A stretch of 64,000 nt of DNA from Megascapheus bottae (GCA_024803745.1 JANJXV010000130.1:362501-426500), one strand, 5' to 3'. Positions 21,655 to 32,879 are shown, numbered from the stretch's first letter. A program made the numbers and translations. Notes: a model not told the origin generated them from the sequence alone.

Positions 21655-21890
21655 GACGGGATTGATAATTGTGGCAATTGGCATAAAATGATTGCTACCT
21701 GCTGAGGCAATCACTTCCAGCTTCGGCAGAAGCTGATGAGCAATTCATTATGGAGGACGTAATTGATGTAAAAGCCGAGAGGAAACGTGGGATTTCTCCT
21801 AGGATCTCCAGAATTTCGTGCATTTGACCCTCCCTGGCACCGAATCATCTGCAGCGAGCAGGAATTTGAGATCGGACCAGGGTGGCAGGG
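21655..21890. promoter_or_regulatory. Candidate conserved non-coding element
   Basis: Non-repetitive stretch with homeodomain-type cores (GATAATTG, CAATTGGCAT, GTAATTGATG). Nine CpGs remain in about 235 bases, much denser than the flanks. No exon signature stands out, and the minus frame across it (104 codons) is uninformative. Regulatory function is inferred from composition only. Confidence 0.3.
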
Positions 21891-22068
21891 TAAGCATACC
21901 ATGCAAAGTGCATGCAAATATTTGCAGAACCTGCCTTGAACTTGAGGATGTGACCTTGAACAAGAAACCCATGTATGAGACAGCATCGTCTGGATGATGA
22001 CAACGACCTTGGCATCAAAGCTCAAAGCTAGCCTCTCCAGTCAGCCATGAAAGAATAAAAAGGGGGCA

Positions 22069-22175
22069 GAGGAAGCTGCAGGTATAGCCCAGTGGTAGAG
22101 TGTGTTATTTTGCATGCATAAGTCCCTGGGTTCAAATCCCAGCATCATCCCTTCCAAACAAACAAACAAAAACAA
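22069..22175 (+). mobile_element. ID-like monomeric SINE
   Basis: A tRNA-Ala-like head: TATAGCCCAGTGGTAGAGTG (A box side) and GGGTTCAAATCCCAGCA (B box side). A (CAAA)n-type tail follows. No Geo or B1 partner. It is not a functional tRNA gene, because there is no cloverleaf-compatible 3' half and it has a SINE tail. Confidence 0.75.
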
Positions 22176-22900
22176 AGAGGTGCAAAACATGTGTTCCAAC
22201 ACAGGCTAGCTATCTAGGCCAGATCTCTGGAAGTGGACAGCCTGGATTTGATGCCTGCTTTCATTTTCTCCTGCCCTAACTGGGAGAGGCTGAGTAAGAT
22301 AGCCAGGTCCTGCTTCTCTCTCTACAGAAATGGCATTATTACCATGGCTGCTTTTCGTAACTAGACCAATGATGATTCTAGAACCCCTCCCGCTGCCTGC
22401 AGTCCATCCACCATAGGCAGCTGTTGCCTCTGCAACAGTAATCCTCCTCAGTTTTAGACAACACCCAAATCTCCAGGACTCCACAACACCCCAGCTCTTT
22501 CCATCCCTCACCAGCCACAAAGCTGGCTCAAGATGCCCTCTGTGTTACAGTAACTTGACCTACCTACAGTGTGCCTCTGGACCCCAAATGAGGTAGGAAA
22601 AGAAAATCCCCTATTCTGCTTTTGGCTCTCTTCCCTCTCCATCAGTCTAGCTGGTTTCCCCTCCCTGCATTTCAGCCCAGAGCAGTTGACTGAGACTCAT
22701 CCGCTTCCATCACCTGCCAGGCCAGCTGAGCTGCTAATATCTTCCTGCCCAGCTCACCTCACCTATCATGGCAGAAACAGGGACTTAGCTGCTTCACGGC
22801 CCCCACTCTGCACCCTTTGCATTTCCACAGTGGCATCTTTCATCCCTCATTCTATGAGCGGCACCCCAGAACACCACCGTGGGTCTGTTTCGCACAGCCT
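22176..22900. other. Unique sequence, no gene seen
   Basis: Frames at 22206-22520 (minus, 104 codons) and 22569-22925 (plus, 118 codons) show no recognisable domain. Confidence 0.4.
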
Positions 22901-23190
22901 TAAGGGAATACCACAGACTGGGTGATGTATGGTGAGCATGAATTTACTTCTTGCGGTTCTGGAGCTTGCAAACTCCCCCAGGGAAGAGTAAGGATCAGGG
23001 GTCTTCACCCTGCAGGATCTCATGGCAGAAGGTGGGATGGCAGAAGGAGAGGGGGGAATGGGTAAGGAAAGATGGATGAACTCCAGACATGTCATCCTTT
23101 CCTAGGGAGCTCACCGTGGGTGGCAGGAAGATACTGAGATCCCCCATTGTCTCTTGGGAACTGAGCCCCCCCACACACACACCCCAGACC
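22901..23190. mobile_element. Old mammal-wide repeat, family not assigned
   Basis: GAATACCACAGACTGGGTGA, ATTTACTTCTTGCGGTTCTG, GGAGCTTGCAAACTCCCCC and AGGATCTCATGGCAGAAGG follow the order of a common dispersed mammalian repeat. It usually begins ACCATAGACTGGGTGGC, followed by a CACAGTTCTGGAGGCTGG block. I cannot name the family with confidence. Confidence 0.4.
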
Positions 23191-23822
23191 CTTCCTTCTG
23201 CCTCTGTTGCCTAAGAGATTAAGGTTCCAAACACATTCTTTCGGGGTGATATATTTCTATCAAAGCAAATACGCTTTGCACCAAACAAACGGGTGGGGGT
23301 GGGGGCTCAGTTTCCCTTTGCAGTTTCTCAAAATGTTATCTTTCTTACAAAGAACACATCACAAATGCAAGTCAAGTCTTTGAAGGGTCCCAACAGTGGG
23401 ACATAAGTGGCAGAAAAGAACCCAAGACTTCTCCAAATAGCTAGCCAACAGAGAGTAGAATAAGGACTCGTTCTCATCAGTCAGGCACAGTTAGGTTAAC
23501 CACAGCAGGTTAGGTCAGGGGAGGTTGACCTTCCTGTACACAGGGTGCTCGTATCCAGTCGTCACTACATACGAAATTTCTAGCATCTTCTAGACCTTTC
23601 TCTGAGAAAGCACACAGCATGCTAATTTCCTTCTCCCTCAAATTATCTACTTCAGTGGCCATGTTGGTGTTTAAAAAGAAAACCTGCGCAGATCCCGACT
23701 TTTTCCAAATGATTTTGACATCCCTACAAACCAGTCCTTCATCTTCGGAAGGATGATGGAGTTCTACACTCTCTAAACCCCCTGCACCACACCCATCTCT
23801 CTCTCTGTGGGTCTATCGAACA
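23191..23822. other. Unique sequence, no gene seen
   Basis: GGGTGGGGGTGGGGG at 23291-23305 is a possible G-quadruplex. Otherwise featureless. Confidence 0.35.
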
Positions 23823-24046
23823 CCCTGGGTCACACTTAGGTAGAACTTAGGGCTTTGAGTTCTCCTTTAGTTTCATTGCTCAAGGCTGACACTCTACCAC
23901 CTCACCCACTCTTTCACTTCTGGCTTTGGGCTCATTCCTTGGAGAGAGTGTCACAGACTTTTCTAGCGAGGGTGGCTTTGAACTGTGGCCCTCAGATCTC
24001 AGCCTCCTGAGTAGCTGGGATTACAGGCATGAGTCACTGGCTTCTG
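23823..24046 (-). mobile_element. B1-Geo SINE, antisense
   Basis: Diverged Geo arm (TTCATTGCTCAAGGCTGACA, CACTTCTGGCTTTGGG). Well kept head (CTCAGCCTCCTGAGTAGCTG, GGATTACAGGCATGAGTCAC). Confidence 0.8.
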
Positions 24047-25612
24047 GCTTCTCTTCACCTTCCTGAGGGGATGAAGTCTGCCCCCTTCAGGGGCTCTCTA
24101 CAATGACCTCACAGTGAAATCACCTACGGAAGTTGAAAAACTACCAAGTATCTTGCCGATCTCTGGGAGAGCCCTCAGGGTTGTGGTGGTAGCATTTGGT
24201 GGTGGTTTGGTATTCGTGTGAGTGTTTCATAATAGCACAGGCCTGGCACCGAGTTTGGTGTATACAATCCTTTGCCATTTAGCTCTTCAGCATTCTGTAT
24301 GTTAACATTTTACCTTTAGCAGACTTTCTCCTATAACCATTAAGAGGAGTCACTAAAATATCACTTGTCCCCAAAACCCAAACAAATCTTCCTTAGTGGA
24401 AGCTTCTATCTATCAGATAGGTGCATAAAAGATTTTACAAATAAATACGAAGCTCGAGCAATAACTCCCTCTTATGGAATCAGTGACTCACCCATTTTTA
24501 CCCCTCCACGGCTAGTGCTTATCTGCTCCCAAACCTGGCCTGCTTTGCTTTATGGTGATTGTTTTTCTTCAGCATGTTTTAATCGGGCAAAGGGCTCTCC
24601 CCAGGTTGACTCTTAAGGGCACACATGGCAATGTAGCCAGATTAACCTCATCTCTTGCTCTCGCTCCTTCCCATTCCCCTCTCCTCCACCCCTCGAGTAA
24701 ACAGCTCTTCCGGTAAGTTTCCTTATGCTCTCTGCACACATAGGCATCATGATATTATTTGTCCTCCATCACTCTTTCCTTCTCCCCCCTCCCCAGCCAG
24801 CCAGGCCCCTTCCCTGGGATTTGGTCATCTGTAGACACCTTAGCAAAACTGCATTATTCCTGACATCCACCCCATTTGCTTCCGGAACCAGTCAGGGGAA
24901 GCCTCATTCCTGCTCCTTTCACCTTGCTTGACTTGTCCACCTTCACGGTGATTTCTATGTATCTGAATATCAGGCGAGTGAGGGTTTCGGTGTAATGAGA
25001 CTAGACGGATTCTGATTCTTCCTCTTTATTATCTTGAAAGCCATATTAACCTAGTCTAGGCCGATCTTATAATAAAAGCTGCAGGGAGAGTAGACTGATG
25101 GAGATAAAGCAATTCCTTGCTTGGAAGTATCATCTCTCGTGCTGATCCCCCATCACTTAAAATCAATTCTCAGCATGTAGGGTACAGCTCTTGTTCTCCA
25201 AGTTAATAATACCCACGGTCCAGGGCCTGATGATATCCTAGAGGCAGAGGAATGTGACACCACTGACTTCGTATGAGAGGTAAAGAGAAAGGCAAGGTTC
25301 ATTCTGGACCTAAACAGGTGAACAGCAGGGTTGCTATTGAGGATGAAGAGAATAGACTTTCCATTCAGAGGACAGAAGGCCTGAAGAGACAGTAGAGCAT
25401 TGATACGTTTTATAATTAGCAGATGGACCAGCATTGTCCGTGCGTCTTGCGCTGTTCTAAGATCTCACCATTGCTCCATTGAATTCTCACACTGAGAGCA
25501 AAGAGCCATTGTGCTCAGAGCTGTGATCACACAGACGGGGAAACAGGGATTATGGAGAACTGTCCTAGAGTTACACATCTCAATTAAGACAGGATTTCAT
25601 TCTAAATAATAA
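24047..25612. other. Unique sequence, no gene seen
   Basis: No repeat landmark. 24470-24560 is a well-mixed, non-repetitive stretch. Frames of 64-93 codons are featureless. A microsatellite-free interval. Confidence 0.4.
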
Positions 25613-25696
25613 GACCAGGCACTGGTGACTCACTTATATAATCTTAGCTACTCAGGAAAATGAGGTATGATTATCAGTTCCAAGCCCATAGGACTC

Positions 25697-25934
25697 TTTT
25701 TTTTTTGTGGGTCATGGGGCTTGAACTTGGCCTGGGTGCTATCCCTGAGCTCTTCAGCTCAAGGCTACCACCCTACCCTTGAGCTCAGCCCCATTTCCCA
25801 TTTTCAAGAGATTAATTGGAGGGAAGAGCCTCAGATCCTTTTGTGCCTGGGCTGGCTTTGAACCTTGATCCTCAGATCTCAGCCTCCTGAGTAGCTAGGA
25901 ATTACAGGCGTGAGCCACGGGCACCTGTCTCCCG
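25697..25934 (-). mobile_element. B1-Geo SINE nested in antisense
   Basis: T-tail at 25697-25706, then GGGCTTGAACTTGGCCTGGG and the head TCTCAGCCTCCTGAGTAGCT to about 25930. The short repeat GACTCT at 25692-25697 and 25937-25942 fits a target duplication inside the host SINE. Confidence 0.8.
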
Positions 25935-26016
25935 GAGACTCTCATCTCCAATTTCACACCAAAAAGCCAGAAGTGACTCAAGTAATAGGGCACTAGTATT
26001 GAGCAAAAAGTTCAGA

Positions 26017-26181
26017 GATAGACAGGTGTGGCGTAATCCTAGCTACTTATGAGGTTGAGCGTGAGGATTGCAGTTCAAAGCTGGTCTGTGGCTCAAGGGG
26101 TAGTGCAGTAGCCTTGAGCTGAAGAGCTCAGGGACAATACCCAGGCCCAGAGTTCAAGCCTCAGGTCCTATTAAAAAAAAA
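26017..26181 (+). mobile_element. B1-Geo SINE nested in sense, internal deletion
   Basis: Head ACAGGTGTGGCGTAATCCTA and GGTTGAGCGTGAGGATTGC. It passes directly into the Geo arm (GTCTGTGGCTCAAGGGGTAG, TCAGGGACAATACCCAGG) without the usual linker of about 65 bases. Ends in an A9 tail just before the host element resumes. Confidence 0.75.
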
Positions 26182-26228
26182 GGTCTGAGACAGTACCCAG
26201 GCCCTGAGTTCAAGCCCCAGGACCAGCA

Positions 26229-26290
26229 ATGCATGTGCACATACACACATGTGCACATACACACACAGACACACATGCACACACATGATG
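26229..26290. repeat. CA/TG-rich repeat at SINE 3' end
   Basis: A purine-pyrimidine alternating tract of 39 bases (26229-26267), then further CA units. Directly follows the outer B1-Geo. Confidence 0.85.
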
Positions 26291-27043
26291 GCATCTCCTT
26301 TTATGCCTACTCCCAATCCTTTTGTCATAGCACACAGGACAAAGAACCACCAATTTAAAGTATGAAGCAGCTGTCTGGACCTCTTATCAAGAAGACACAG
26401 CCTTAGGCCCACAGGCTGGCAGGGAAGGCACGCACAGATGAGGCTCTGAAATGACATTATCTCTCCCACCCCCACTTTGCAGGAGAAGCGATTGTCAGAA
26501 CCATGGACAGGACGCTTCTGGACTAATTCCTGTTTTCTGATCATTAGGAGAACAATAATAAAAACTCAGACAGGTCTTGTTAAGAGTCAAGCGCACTCTC
26601 GCTCCAATTCCCTACATTCTTCTAATCCACCATCTCGCACTGGAGGTACTATCAGAGCATCCTGGAAACTATAAAGTCCTGAGACAACGGGGTAACAGGT
26701 TCAAGAGGCTGTTCCTGATATACAGACAAACTTCAAGAGCAGAGAAATCTCCCCTGGGAAAGCCACTCTGCTGTCATTGTTCCCTTGTTTTCTAGGTAGT
26801 TACAGCAACTGCTCTGCCCAGGTAAAAAATGATGAGAGCCCATTGAATTTGTATAACACTGAACTTATAAAGCTCCCTCACAAGTATTGAAAAAAGTATC
26901 ACCAAAGTGTGATAACAGAGGCCACAGGAGACATGTAAGATGTGTCTGGGTAGTGTGAGAGAAAAAAAAAATCATCCTCTTAATGCATTTTAGGGAAAAT
27001 ATAATTAGCAAGTGAAAATCATGATTTCACAGGTTTTATTTCT
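26291..27043. other. Unique sequence, no gene seen
   Basis: The 127-codon minus frame (26161-26544) is partly SINE tail and CA repeat and is not a gene. Confidence 0.4.
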
Positions 27044-27059
27044 CCTGATCAACTCCTTT

Positions 27060-27247
27060 TTTTGCCAGCCCTGGGCTTGAGCTCAGGGCCTGAGCACTGT
27101 CCTTGGACTTTCTCAAGGCTAGAGCTCTACCACTTGAGCCTCAGCACCACTTCCAGTTTTTTTCTATGTATGTGGTACCGAGGAATCGAACCCTGGTCTT
27201 CGCAAATGCCAGGCAAGCACTTTAACCAGTAGGCCAAACTCCCGGTC
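27060..27247 (-). mobile_element. Young IDL-Geo SINE with 16-bp TSD
   Basis: Complete antisense dimer: GCCAGCCCTGGGCTTGAGCT, CCTTGGACTTTCTCAAGGCT, GAATCGAACCCTGGTCTTCG, AGGCCAAACTCCCGGTCC. Exact 16-bp target duplication CCTGATCAACTCCTTT at 27044-27059 and 27248-27263. Same subfamily as the copies at 36.3, 47.7 and 58.1 kb. Confidence 0.95.
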
Positions 27248-27263
27248 CCTGATCAACTCCTTT

Positions 27264-27649
27264 CTGTGTTTTGATTTAAAGGGAAGTGGGTAGGATTGGA
27301 TAAGGAATGTTGATGCATTTTTTTTTTTAAGGACGATCGAAGTCTGAAGAGTGCTGGGTGATTTTTACAGAGTTACAATCTGGAGTAAGCAAACTGTCAT
27401 TGGTTCTTAGCTCTGTTGTGTGGGTTAGGAAATCTCAGAAGGGGGTGTTTAAGCAACTCACCCCCTTATTAGTGATTTCTATACATTATTTGCACAAAAG
27501 ACTTACGTTGTTTTGAACCTACATAGAAGGTAAACTGAGTACACACTATGTGTAGTTGTCTCAACTATTAAGTCTGTTATGTAGACTCATCACCTCCAAT
27601 TGGCCTTCCTTCTTCCTTCCCAAGATAGGATAGCAACCTTGGTGACTCC
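27264..27649. other. Unique sequence, no gene seen
   Basis: Featureless apart from a T10 run near 27319. Confidence 0.35.
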
Positions 27650-27890
27650 AATTTTAAAGTGGTGGCCTTTCAGTTCCTTCCATTTTCCCACAAATAACAT
27701 GATGGCTTTGAAAGGTCCACAGTAAACAGGTGTGTGCAGCTGTACGCTACCTTTCATTCATTCTGGTAGCTGCCCAGGAGTGTTAGTCCAGGGCCAAGGG
27801 ATAGTTGTATCTTTAGTTTTATGTTTTTTTTTAACTTCCTAGATAGTGGCTACACTGGTCTGCATTCTAACCAACAGTGAAATGCAACAT
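27650..27890 (-). mobile_element. Old L1 3' ORF2 fragment, antisense
   Basis: GGTGTGTGCAGCTGTACG, AGTTGTATCTTTAGTTTTATG, GTGGCTACACTGGTCTGCAT and TCTAACCAACAGTGAAATG match the antisense order of the mammalian L1 ORF2 3' region, normally including CATTCCCACCAACAGTG. Confidence 0.55.
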
Positions 27891-29039
27891 TTGTCAGGCT
27901 AATGGATCTCCTGTCTAAAAACAGAGACTGGGGGTGTCAGGGGAAAGGGGAGGAAGACATAAGGAGAAAGAGAGGAAAAGGAGAGAGTAGTCTTGCCATG
28001 TGACTGGCTGGTCCTGTTAATGTAATGAGGAGGTCCTGGCAAGTTGATGTTTTTCTCATATCAGAGCAATGGGGGACGGAGGGAGTAGTTAAAAGTGGTA
28101 AGAACAAAACAGACACACAGAGAAGATCTCATTTAATAGCTAGAAGAAAAAAAAGTCCTCGTGGAATTTAAGTGTGGCTGTTCCCGTGTGCTTCTGGAAC
28201 CTAAGTAATGTATAACAAATCTTCTCCTTTTGTCTCTGCTAATCTGCGTAACTCACAGCCCAAAGATCTTAAGCCATCATAATTTGGTATAGACTATGAG
28301 GAGGGGAAGGAATGCAAAGAAACAGGAATCCTCTGGCAGGCACCACGTAGCGATTTATAATCCAGGAAACGCGACAGAAGTTATCTGAGGCTGACAGTCA
28401 GACACAGGTCAACTTGAAACCCACACTCAGAAAGCTGTTCCCTGCCAACCATCATCATCTTTGCTTTTGATCAGTGCAAATGAAACACGAATATGTCATC
28501 TGGGAATTTGTCAGGTGTCTCTCCACCGATCAGAATCACCAATCCTGTCTTAGAACTAGAAGAGATCTTAGAAGACTCAGGGAGAGATTGTCAAGGTCAT
28601 GCCCTTCAAGACCCAGGCAGGGTCCCAGCTGTCACGTAGTCATCCTCTCCTGACTTCTCCCCTTACTTGTGGCTTAGGGAGGGAGAAAAAGAGTTCTTCT
28701 CGCCCATCCAAGCCAGCGTGGAGCCATTTCCATACTCCTGGCTATCCATGAGGACTAAGGTACATTCCAATTACCATATTTAATCCTCACATCTCTCCAT
28801 AAAGGTGGGTGGGAAGGAAAGGTCAGAACTCTGAATACAAAAAAAAGGAAAAAGTTCACTGGGGCATGTGCTTTGAAAGTGTCTCTAAAAGAAAAACGCT
28901 TACCAAAAAAAAAAACTAGGTCATTGAATTGAAATGCAACAGGATCCTCATTAAAAGTTGGATGTTTCCTCATATGAATCCCCAAAATAGAGGGATGTGA
29001 GAAGGACATTCTATTTTGGGGGGAGATTATAGGAAAAAG
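27891..29039. other. Unique sequence, no gene seen
   Basis: A purine-rich patch at 27940-27990. The 102-codon minus frame at 28755-29063 lacks domain features. Confidence 0.4.
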
Positions 29040-29200
29040 TTGGGGCTTTGGAGCTGGACCCATTTGAGTTCAAAGTTTATTTTAGTGTTGTTGCTTGGTT
29101 AGTTTAGTGGTCTCCAGCCAACCATAACCCTTTTCTGAACCTCAACTTACCTTCGCAACACTTTTAAATGGAGTTAAAATGCCTAGTTCATTGGGTTGAT
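29040..29200 (+). mobile_element. MIR element
   Basis: Sense order: TTTGGAGCTGGACCCATTTG, CTTTTCTGAACCTCAACTTA, then TGGAGTTAAAATGCCTAG and TTCATTGGGTTGAT. Spans most of the family core. Confidence 0.6.
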
Positions 29201-29217
29201 TTAAAAAAAAAAACGAA

Positions 29218-29434
29218 GCCGGTTGCAGTGGCTCACGCCTGTCATCCTAGCTACTCAGGAGGCTGAGATCTGAGGATCAAGGTTCAAAGCCATCCCAGGC
29301 ACAAAAGGACCCGAGACTCTTATCTCCAATTAACCTCTAGAAAATGGGAAGTGGGGCTTGGCTCAAGGGTAGGGCAGTAGCCTTGAGCTGAAGGGTTCAA
29401 GGACAGCACCCAGGCTGAGTACAAACCCCACAAC
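29218..29434 (+). mobile_element. B1-Geo SINE, GGGGCTTGG subfamily
   Basis: Well preserved: GCAGTGGCTCACGCCTGTC, CTACTCAGGAGGCTGAGATC, GAGACTCTTATCTCCAATTA. It has AGGCACAAAAGGACC and AAGTGGGGCTTGGCTCAAGG, shared with the copy at 58530. The 3' end continues into CCCCCACACACCTACACAC. Confidence 0.9.
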
Positions 29435-29639
29435 CCCCACACACCTACACACACATACACAAATACGATTCTTATGATAGGTCTGCAAAGTGTCTAGCCC
29501 ACAGCATATGCTCAAGGAAATGGTGGGATCTTCTTTCCATACACCATGAACCTCTGGCATGATCCCAAAATGACATATATCTTATTCCCAGACATGGGTG
29601 GGTCTGTGTTCCACTTTTTGATTGGATAGTGCTATGAAA

Positions 29640-29720
29640 TTACATCACCTTTCAGTCCTCAATTTTCTTCTCTGTTAGAAAACACTACTACTACTAATAA
29701 TAGCACAACCTCCAGGAAGC
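29640..29720 (+). mobile_element. MIR fragment
   Basis: CCTCAATTTTCTTCTCTGTT followed by TACTAATAATAGCACAACCT keeps the sense MIR CTCAGTTTCTTCATCTG...AATAATAGCACCTACC order. Confidence 0.4.
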
Positions 29721-30404
29721 AGACGTTGATGTTTTCCTGCCCCACATCCACTTTTTCTTCCTTTCTTCATGGCATCATGTAGCTCTTGGGACACCTTTCC
29801 TAAGTGGACTGACCCCACCCTCAGCTCCAAAAGTGACCTGCTTCAGGTAGAAGGAATTCCATTCAGCTCATGGGCTCAAGGCTCACCATGGGGCATTATT
29901 TTGACCAATGAACACGAACAAGGGATTTCTGGGAAAAGTTTCACCCTCTCAACAGTCTCTTATTTCGGGATGTCATCTGGTCTGTATCCCCTAATGTTCA
30001 GGACTGCCACATACACTTGGTGGCTAGCCCATGGGTAAAGCCAACATGGGGCAAAACAAAAGAGAGACACTGAAACAAAATCGCAAACTCTGGGTCCTCT
30101 GATCCCCTGCATCAGCCTACACAGAAGAAGGAATCTTGTCTGAGTTTCCTGTTCCAGATAGCAATAAATGACATCATCATTTGAAATATCTGAACTTGCC
30201 ATTTCTGTCAAAAGCATCTGATCTCAGAGCATTCTCGATTATGAAGTGACACATACATCGTTCGTTTCCAGTCAACTGTTGTGCCCGGCAACTTCACTAA
30301 CAAATGATTAGCTCTTGTCACAAATGTCTTCTTTTCTAGCCTCTTTTCTAGCCAGATCACTGCTTGCAGTATTTGTTTTTCTTCAAATGGCAGCAATGAT
30401 TTAT
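29721..30404. other. Unique sequence, no gene seen
   Basis: Frames at 29769-30038 (plus) and 29960-30423 (minus) overlap and lack features. Confidence 0.35.
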
Positions 30405-30600
30405 AAAAATAGTAACATCCCATACTACTTATGGGCCAGACTCAATTTTATGTATACAGCATATTGAATCTTCACAATAACCACGTAACATGGATATTAT
30501 CATCACCTCCATGGCTAGAATGAGGCTCAGAGAGATCAAATGCTTTTTCCCTGAGGTCACACAAATGGTAAGTGACAGGGACTAAAGTTCACAGCAGAAA
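30405..30600 (-). mobile_element. MIR element, antisense
   Basis: TACTTATGGGCCAGACTCAA, AATCTTCACAATAACCACG, GGATATTATCATCACCTCC, AGAATGAGGCTCAGAGAGAT and GAGGTCACACAAATGGTAAG give the full antisense MIR order. Confidence 0.75.
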
Positions 30601-32340
30601 GGAGAGGAAGATCACCAAGAAATTTAATCTACTCCACATCCCCCCCCAACCATGTAGAAATTAAATCTAGCCCTTCTTCATCTCCCCTAGCAGCTAAGCA
30701 AAGTAGAAGGAAGAGAGGAGGAACTGCCATAAAAGTGAAGAGGGAAATGATGTGGCAGCCAGAGATGTGAGCGGGACATATCCTCTTACATGGGGACTCA
30801 ATTGGCTACCTGCAAACTAGAGATGCGAAGCCACAGCTACGAGGCAAGATTATTGTCTGGTCTAAGGAAAACAATTCACATTCGATGTGTGGCCTGGAGC
30901 CTCAGAAAACTATGGGAGATGAATCATGATAGTACACGAGCCTTATTTTACCTTCCTCCCTGCTTACTGGTCACCTGCTTTGTCTCATTTAGTGATGACA
31001 TGCAAACGAAGCAAGACCTGACAGATTGCCTGAATGCCAACCAAATTGGCACTTATCACTTCAATTTAAATCCCCTTTCCTAGCTCTCCCCACTGAGGAG
31101 TCTGATGATAATTCTCTTCTAGGTCTTCATTTCATAAGCAGGGCCAATTTGACTCATTATCTCCCTGTCAGCACAAAGATAATGAAAACCAGATGTCATC
31201 ACTGACTTATCCCTGGCTCAGAACACAATCTGGGATGGAGAGAGAAAGTGAAGGGTGAATTCCCTGGTGGGCAAGCTGTTAACCTTGAAGACAAAATTCA
31301 AGGATTCTGAGACACGCCCAGCCCTCACTAAAGGCTGTCCATCTCTGGCAGCTCCTGGGCAATTCGGGTAAGGACCACGGAAGCCAGGACACAAACAGTA
31401 CAGCCAAAAGAGCTTTGGATAAACAATATGATACGAGACACTATCAAATAACATATACAACACACACACAAGGGTAAAAAAAGTCAAGTGCATCATGGAA
31501 GGGGTTGGGGGGGATTGTTTTTCTCCTATTAGCTTTGTTGATAAAATAAATAACTTTTGTTTTAAAGTGTGTTTGCTGTGCAAGTATCCTAAAGTTTCTT
31601 TCCATCTTTTGAGTTCAGGATTCTTCAAAGATGGCACATGATCTTGTCCGCTATGCAGAGTAAGGGAACAGTGCTAAAAAGTCATTAATATCTTTGAGGG
31701 AGTAGATTTAGCAGGCGCTTGAAATGGCCTTTCAAGAGCTTGCCTTTCTTCTGTTCCCTCTCTCCTCTGTCTCTGGCTCTGTTTGTCTAGCTCTCTCATC
31801 ATCATCCTGTGGCAATACCTCAGGTGAGAAGACAACACTGCTGTTCTGACACTGAATGTCTTCATCCAGCCGAACATGCACCCAGGTCCCTGCCCTCCCC
31901 TCTTCCTCCCCCTGGCCAGAACACTTGATAGACCTCACAAGAGAAAAAAAATGGTGTTATTATTCAGCCGCTTGAAGTAGCCAGTCTCTTCCAAACCATT
32001 TCATCCGTCACATCTTCTCGACTGTCAGAAAAAGACATATTGCAAACAATAGCAATTGTGTCCTTTGTGAGGGGGGAAAAATAAAAGAATTGTAAAGGTC
32101 TGTCCATATCCATGGGAACCTTTGTTGTCAAGGGCACTGCATGTTTTGAGGCCTCCTATCTCAGTGTTCCTGATGGGCTGCAGGGGAAAGGGTGGGCTCC
32201 AACATCACAGCTAGGTTCAGCGCAGAAGCAAGAGACAAGATGAAAAGGCCATCACAAATGAGGGAGTCTGGCCCATTTCTCTGAGCTGTGGAGTGCCAAC
32301 TACAGAAACATGGCAGACAGAAGTCATTCCTGAAGAAAAT
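30601..32340. other. Unique sequence, no gene seen
   Basis: Long repeat-poor interval. A 139-codon minus frame (31218-31637) and a 97-codon plus frame (30790-31083) carry no domain or signal I recognise. Confidence 0.45.
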
Positions 32341-32660
32341 CACTACGGAAACTCTTGCACTCGTTCAATTGGAGGGATCCATTCTCTCCACCAGATGGCA
32401 TCTTTGGTTGTTTAAAGGGTGGCAAGCAGGATTCCACACAAAACTTTAATAACAATGCCTTTGTCCAGCAGCAATGAAAAGGGATTTTTTTTTTAATTTA
32501 AAGGGCTACTGGGTTAAGAAACTCACTTCCAGTGGGTTTGTTGCAATTGGGGAACTATGGCAGAACCTGGAAGTTGGTCTACCTGACGTCCTCATGGGCT
32601 TCTGAGATAACACTTGTTTAGAAGAAGGGAAGGCCTGGCAGCCAAAGCTTCAGCTCTGTT
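32341..32660. promoter_or_regulatory. Candidate conserved non-coding element
   Basis: Repeat-free, well mixed sequence with a CTCF-like core (32388-32400), a TTTAATAACAATG stretch, TGTTGCAATTGG and CCTGACGTCCTC (a CRE-like TGACGTC). Interpretation rests on motif density only. Confidence 0.3.
32388..32400 (+). promoter_or_regulatory. Possible weak CTCF site
   Basis: CCACCAGATGGCA matches the CTCF core CCASYAGRKGGC. Unlike the 60.65-kb site it has an A in the central G run, so it is the weaker of the two. Confidence 0.35.
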
Positions 32661-32844
32661 GATGTCAGGTTTTCATGTGGCAACAGATTTCCCCATGGCA
32701 GTTCAAGGCCATTCAAGTCTTATTTTCAATCCAGTCCTTTGATTTTATTTTTCTCATCGATGCCCAGTGTATATGTCTGTAGCATGCTCATATGTGTGTG
32801 TGTATATTTCTGCACATATACACAAAGAATTCATGCATGTGTGT

Positions 32845-32846
<2 letters not shown>

Positions 32847-32879
<33 letters not shown>
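32847..32879. repeat. (CA)n microsatellite
   Basis: Sixteen CA units, preceded by TG-rich ATGCATGTGTGTGG. Confidence 0.95.

Larger units (their letters stand above)
25613..26230 (+). mobile_element. B1-Geo SINE broken by two nested insertions
   Basis: Outer element. The head is at 25613-25696 (GGCACTGGTGACTCAC, CTTAGCTACTCAGGAAAATG). The linker and Geo arm resume at about 25935-26016 (GACTCTCATCTCCAATTTCA, CCAGAAGTGACTCAAGTAAT, TATTGAGCAAAAAG). The 3' end is at 26182-26230 (CAGTACCCAGGCCCTGAGTT, AGCCCCAGGACCAGCA). Two further SINEs interrupt it and are listed separately. Confidence 0.8.

Noticed and set aside
22069..22175. Possible tRNA gene
   Set aside because: A and B boxes are present but the sequence continues as an ID SINE with an A-rich tail and lacks a full cloverleaf.
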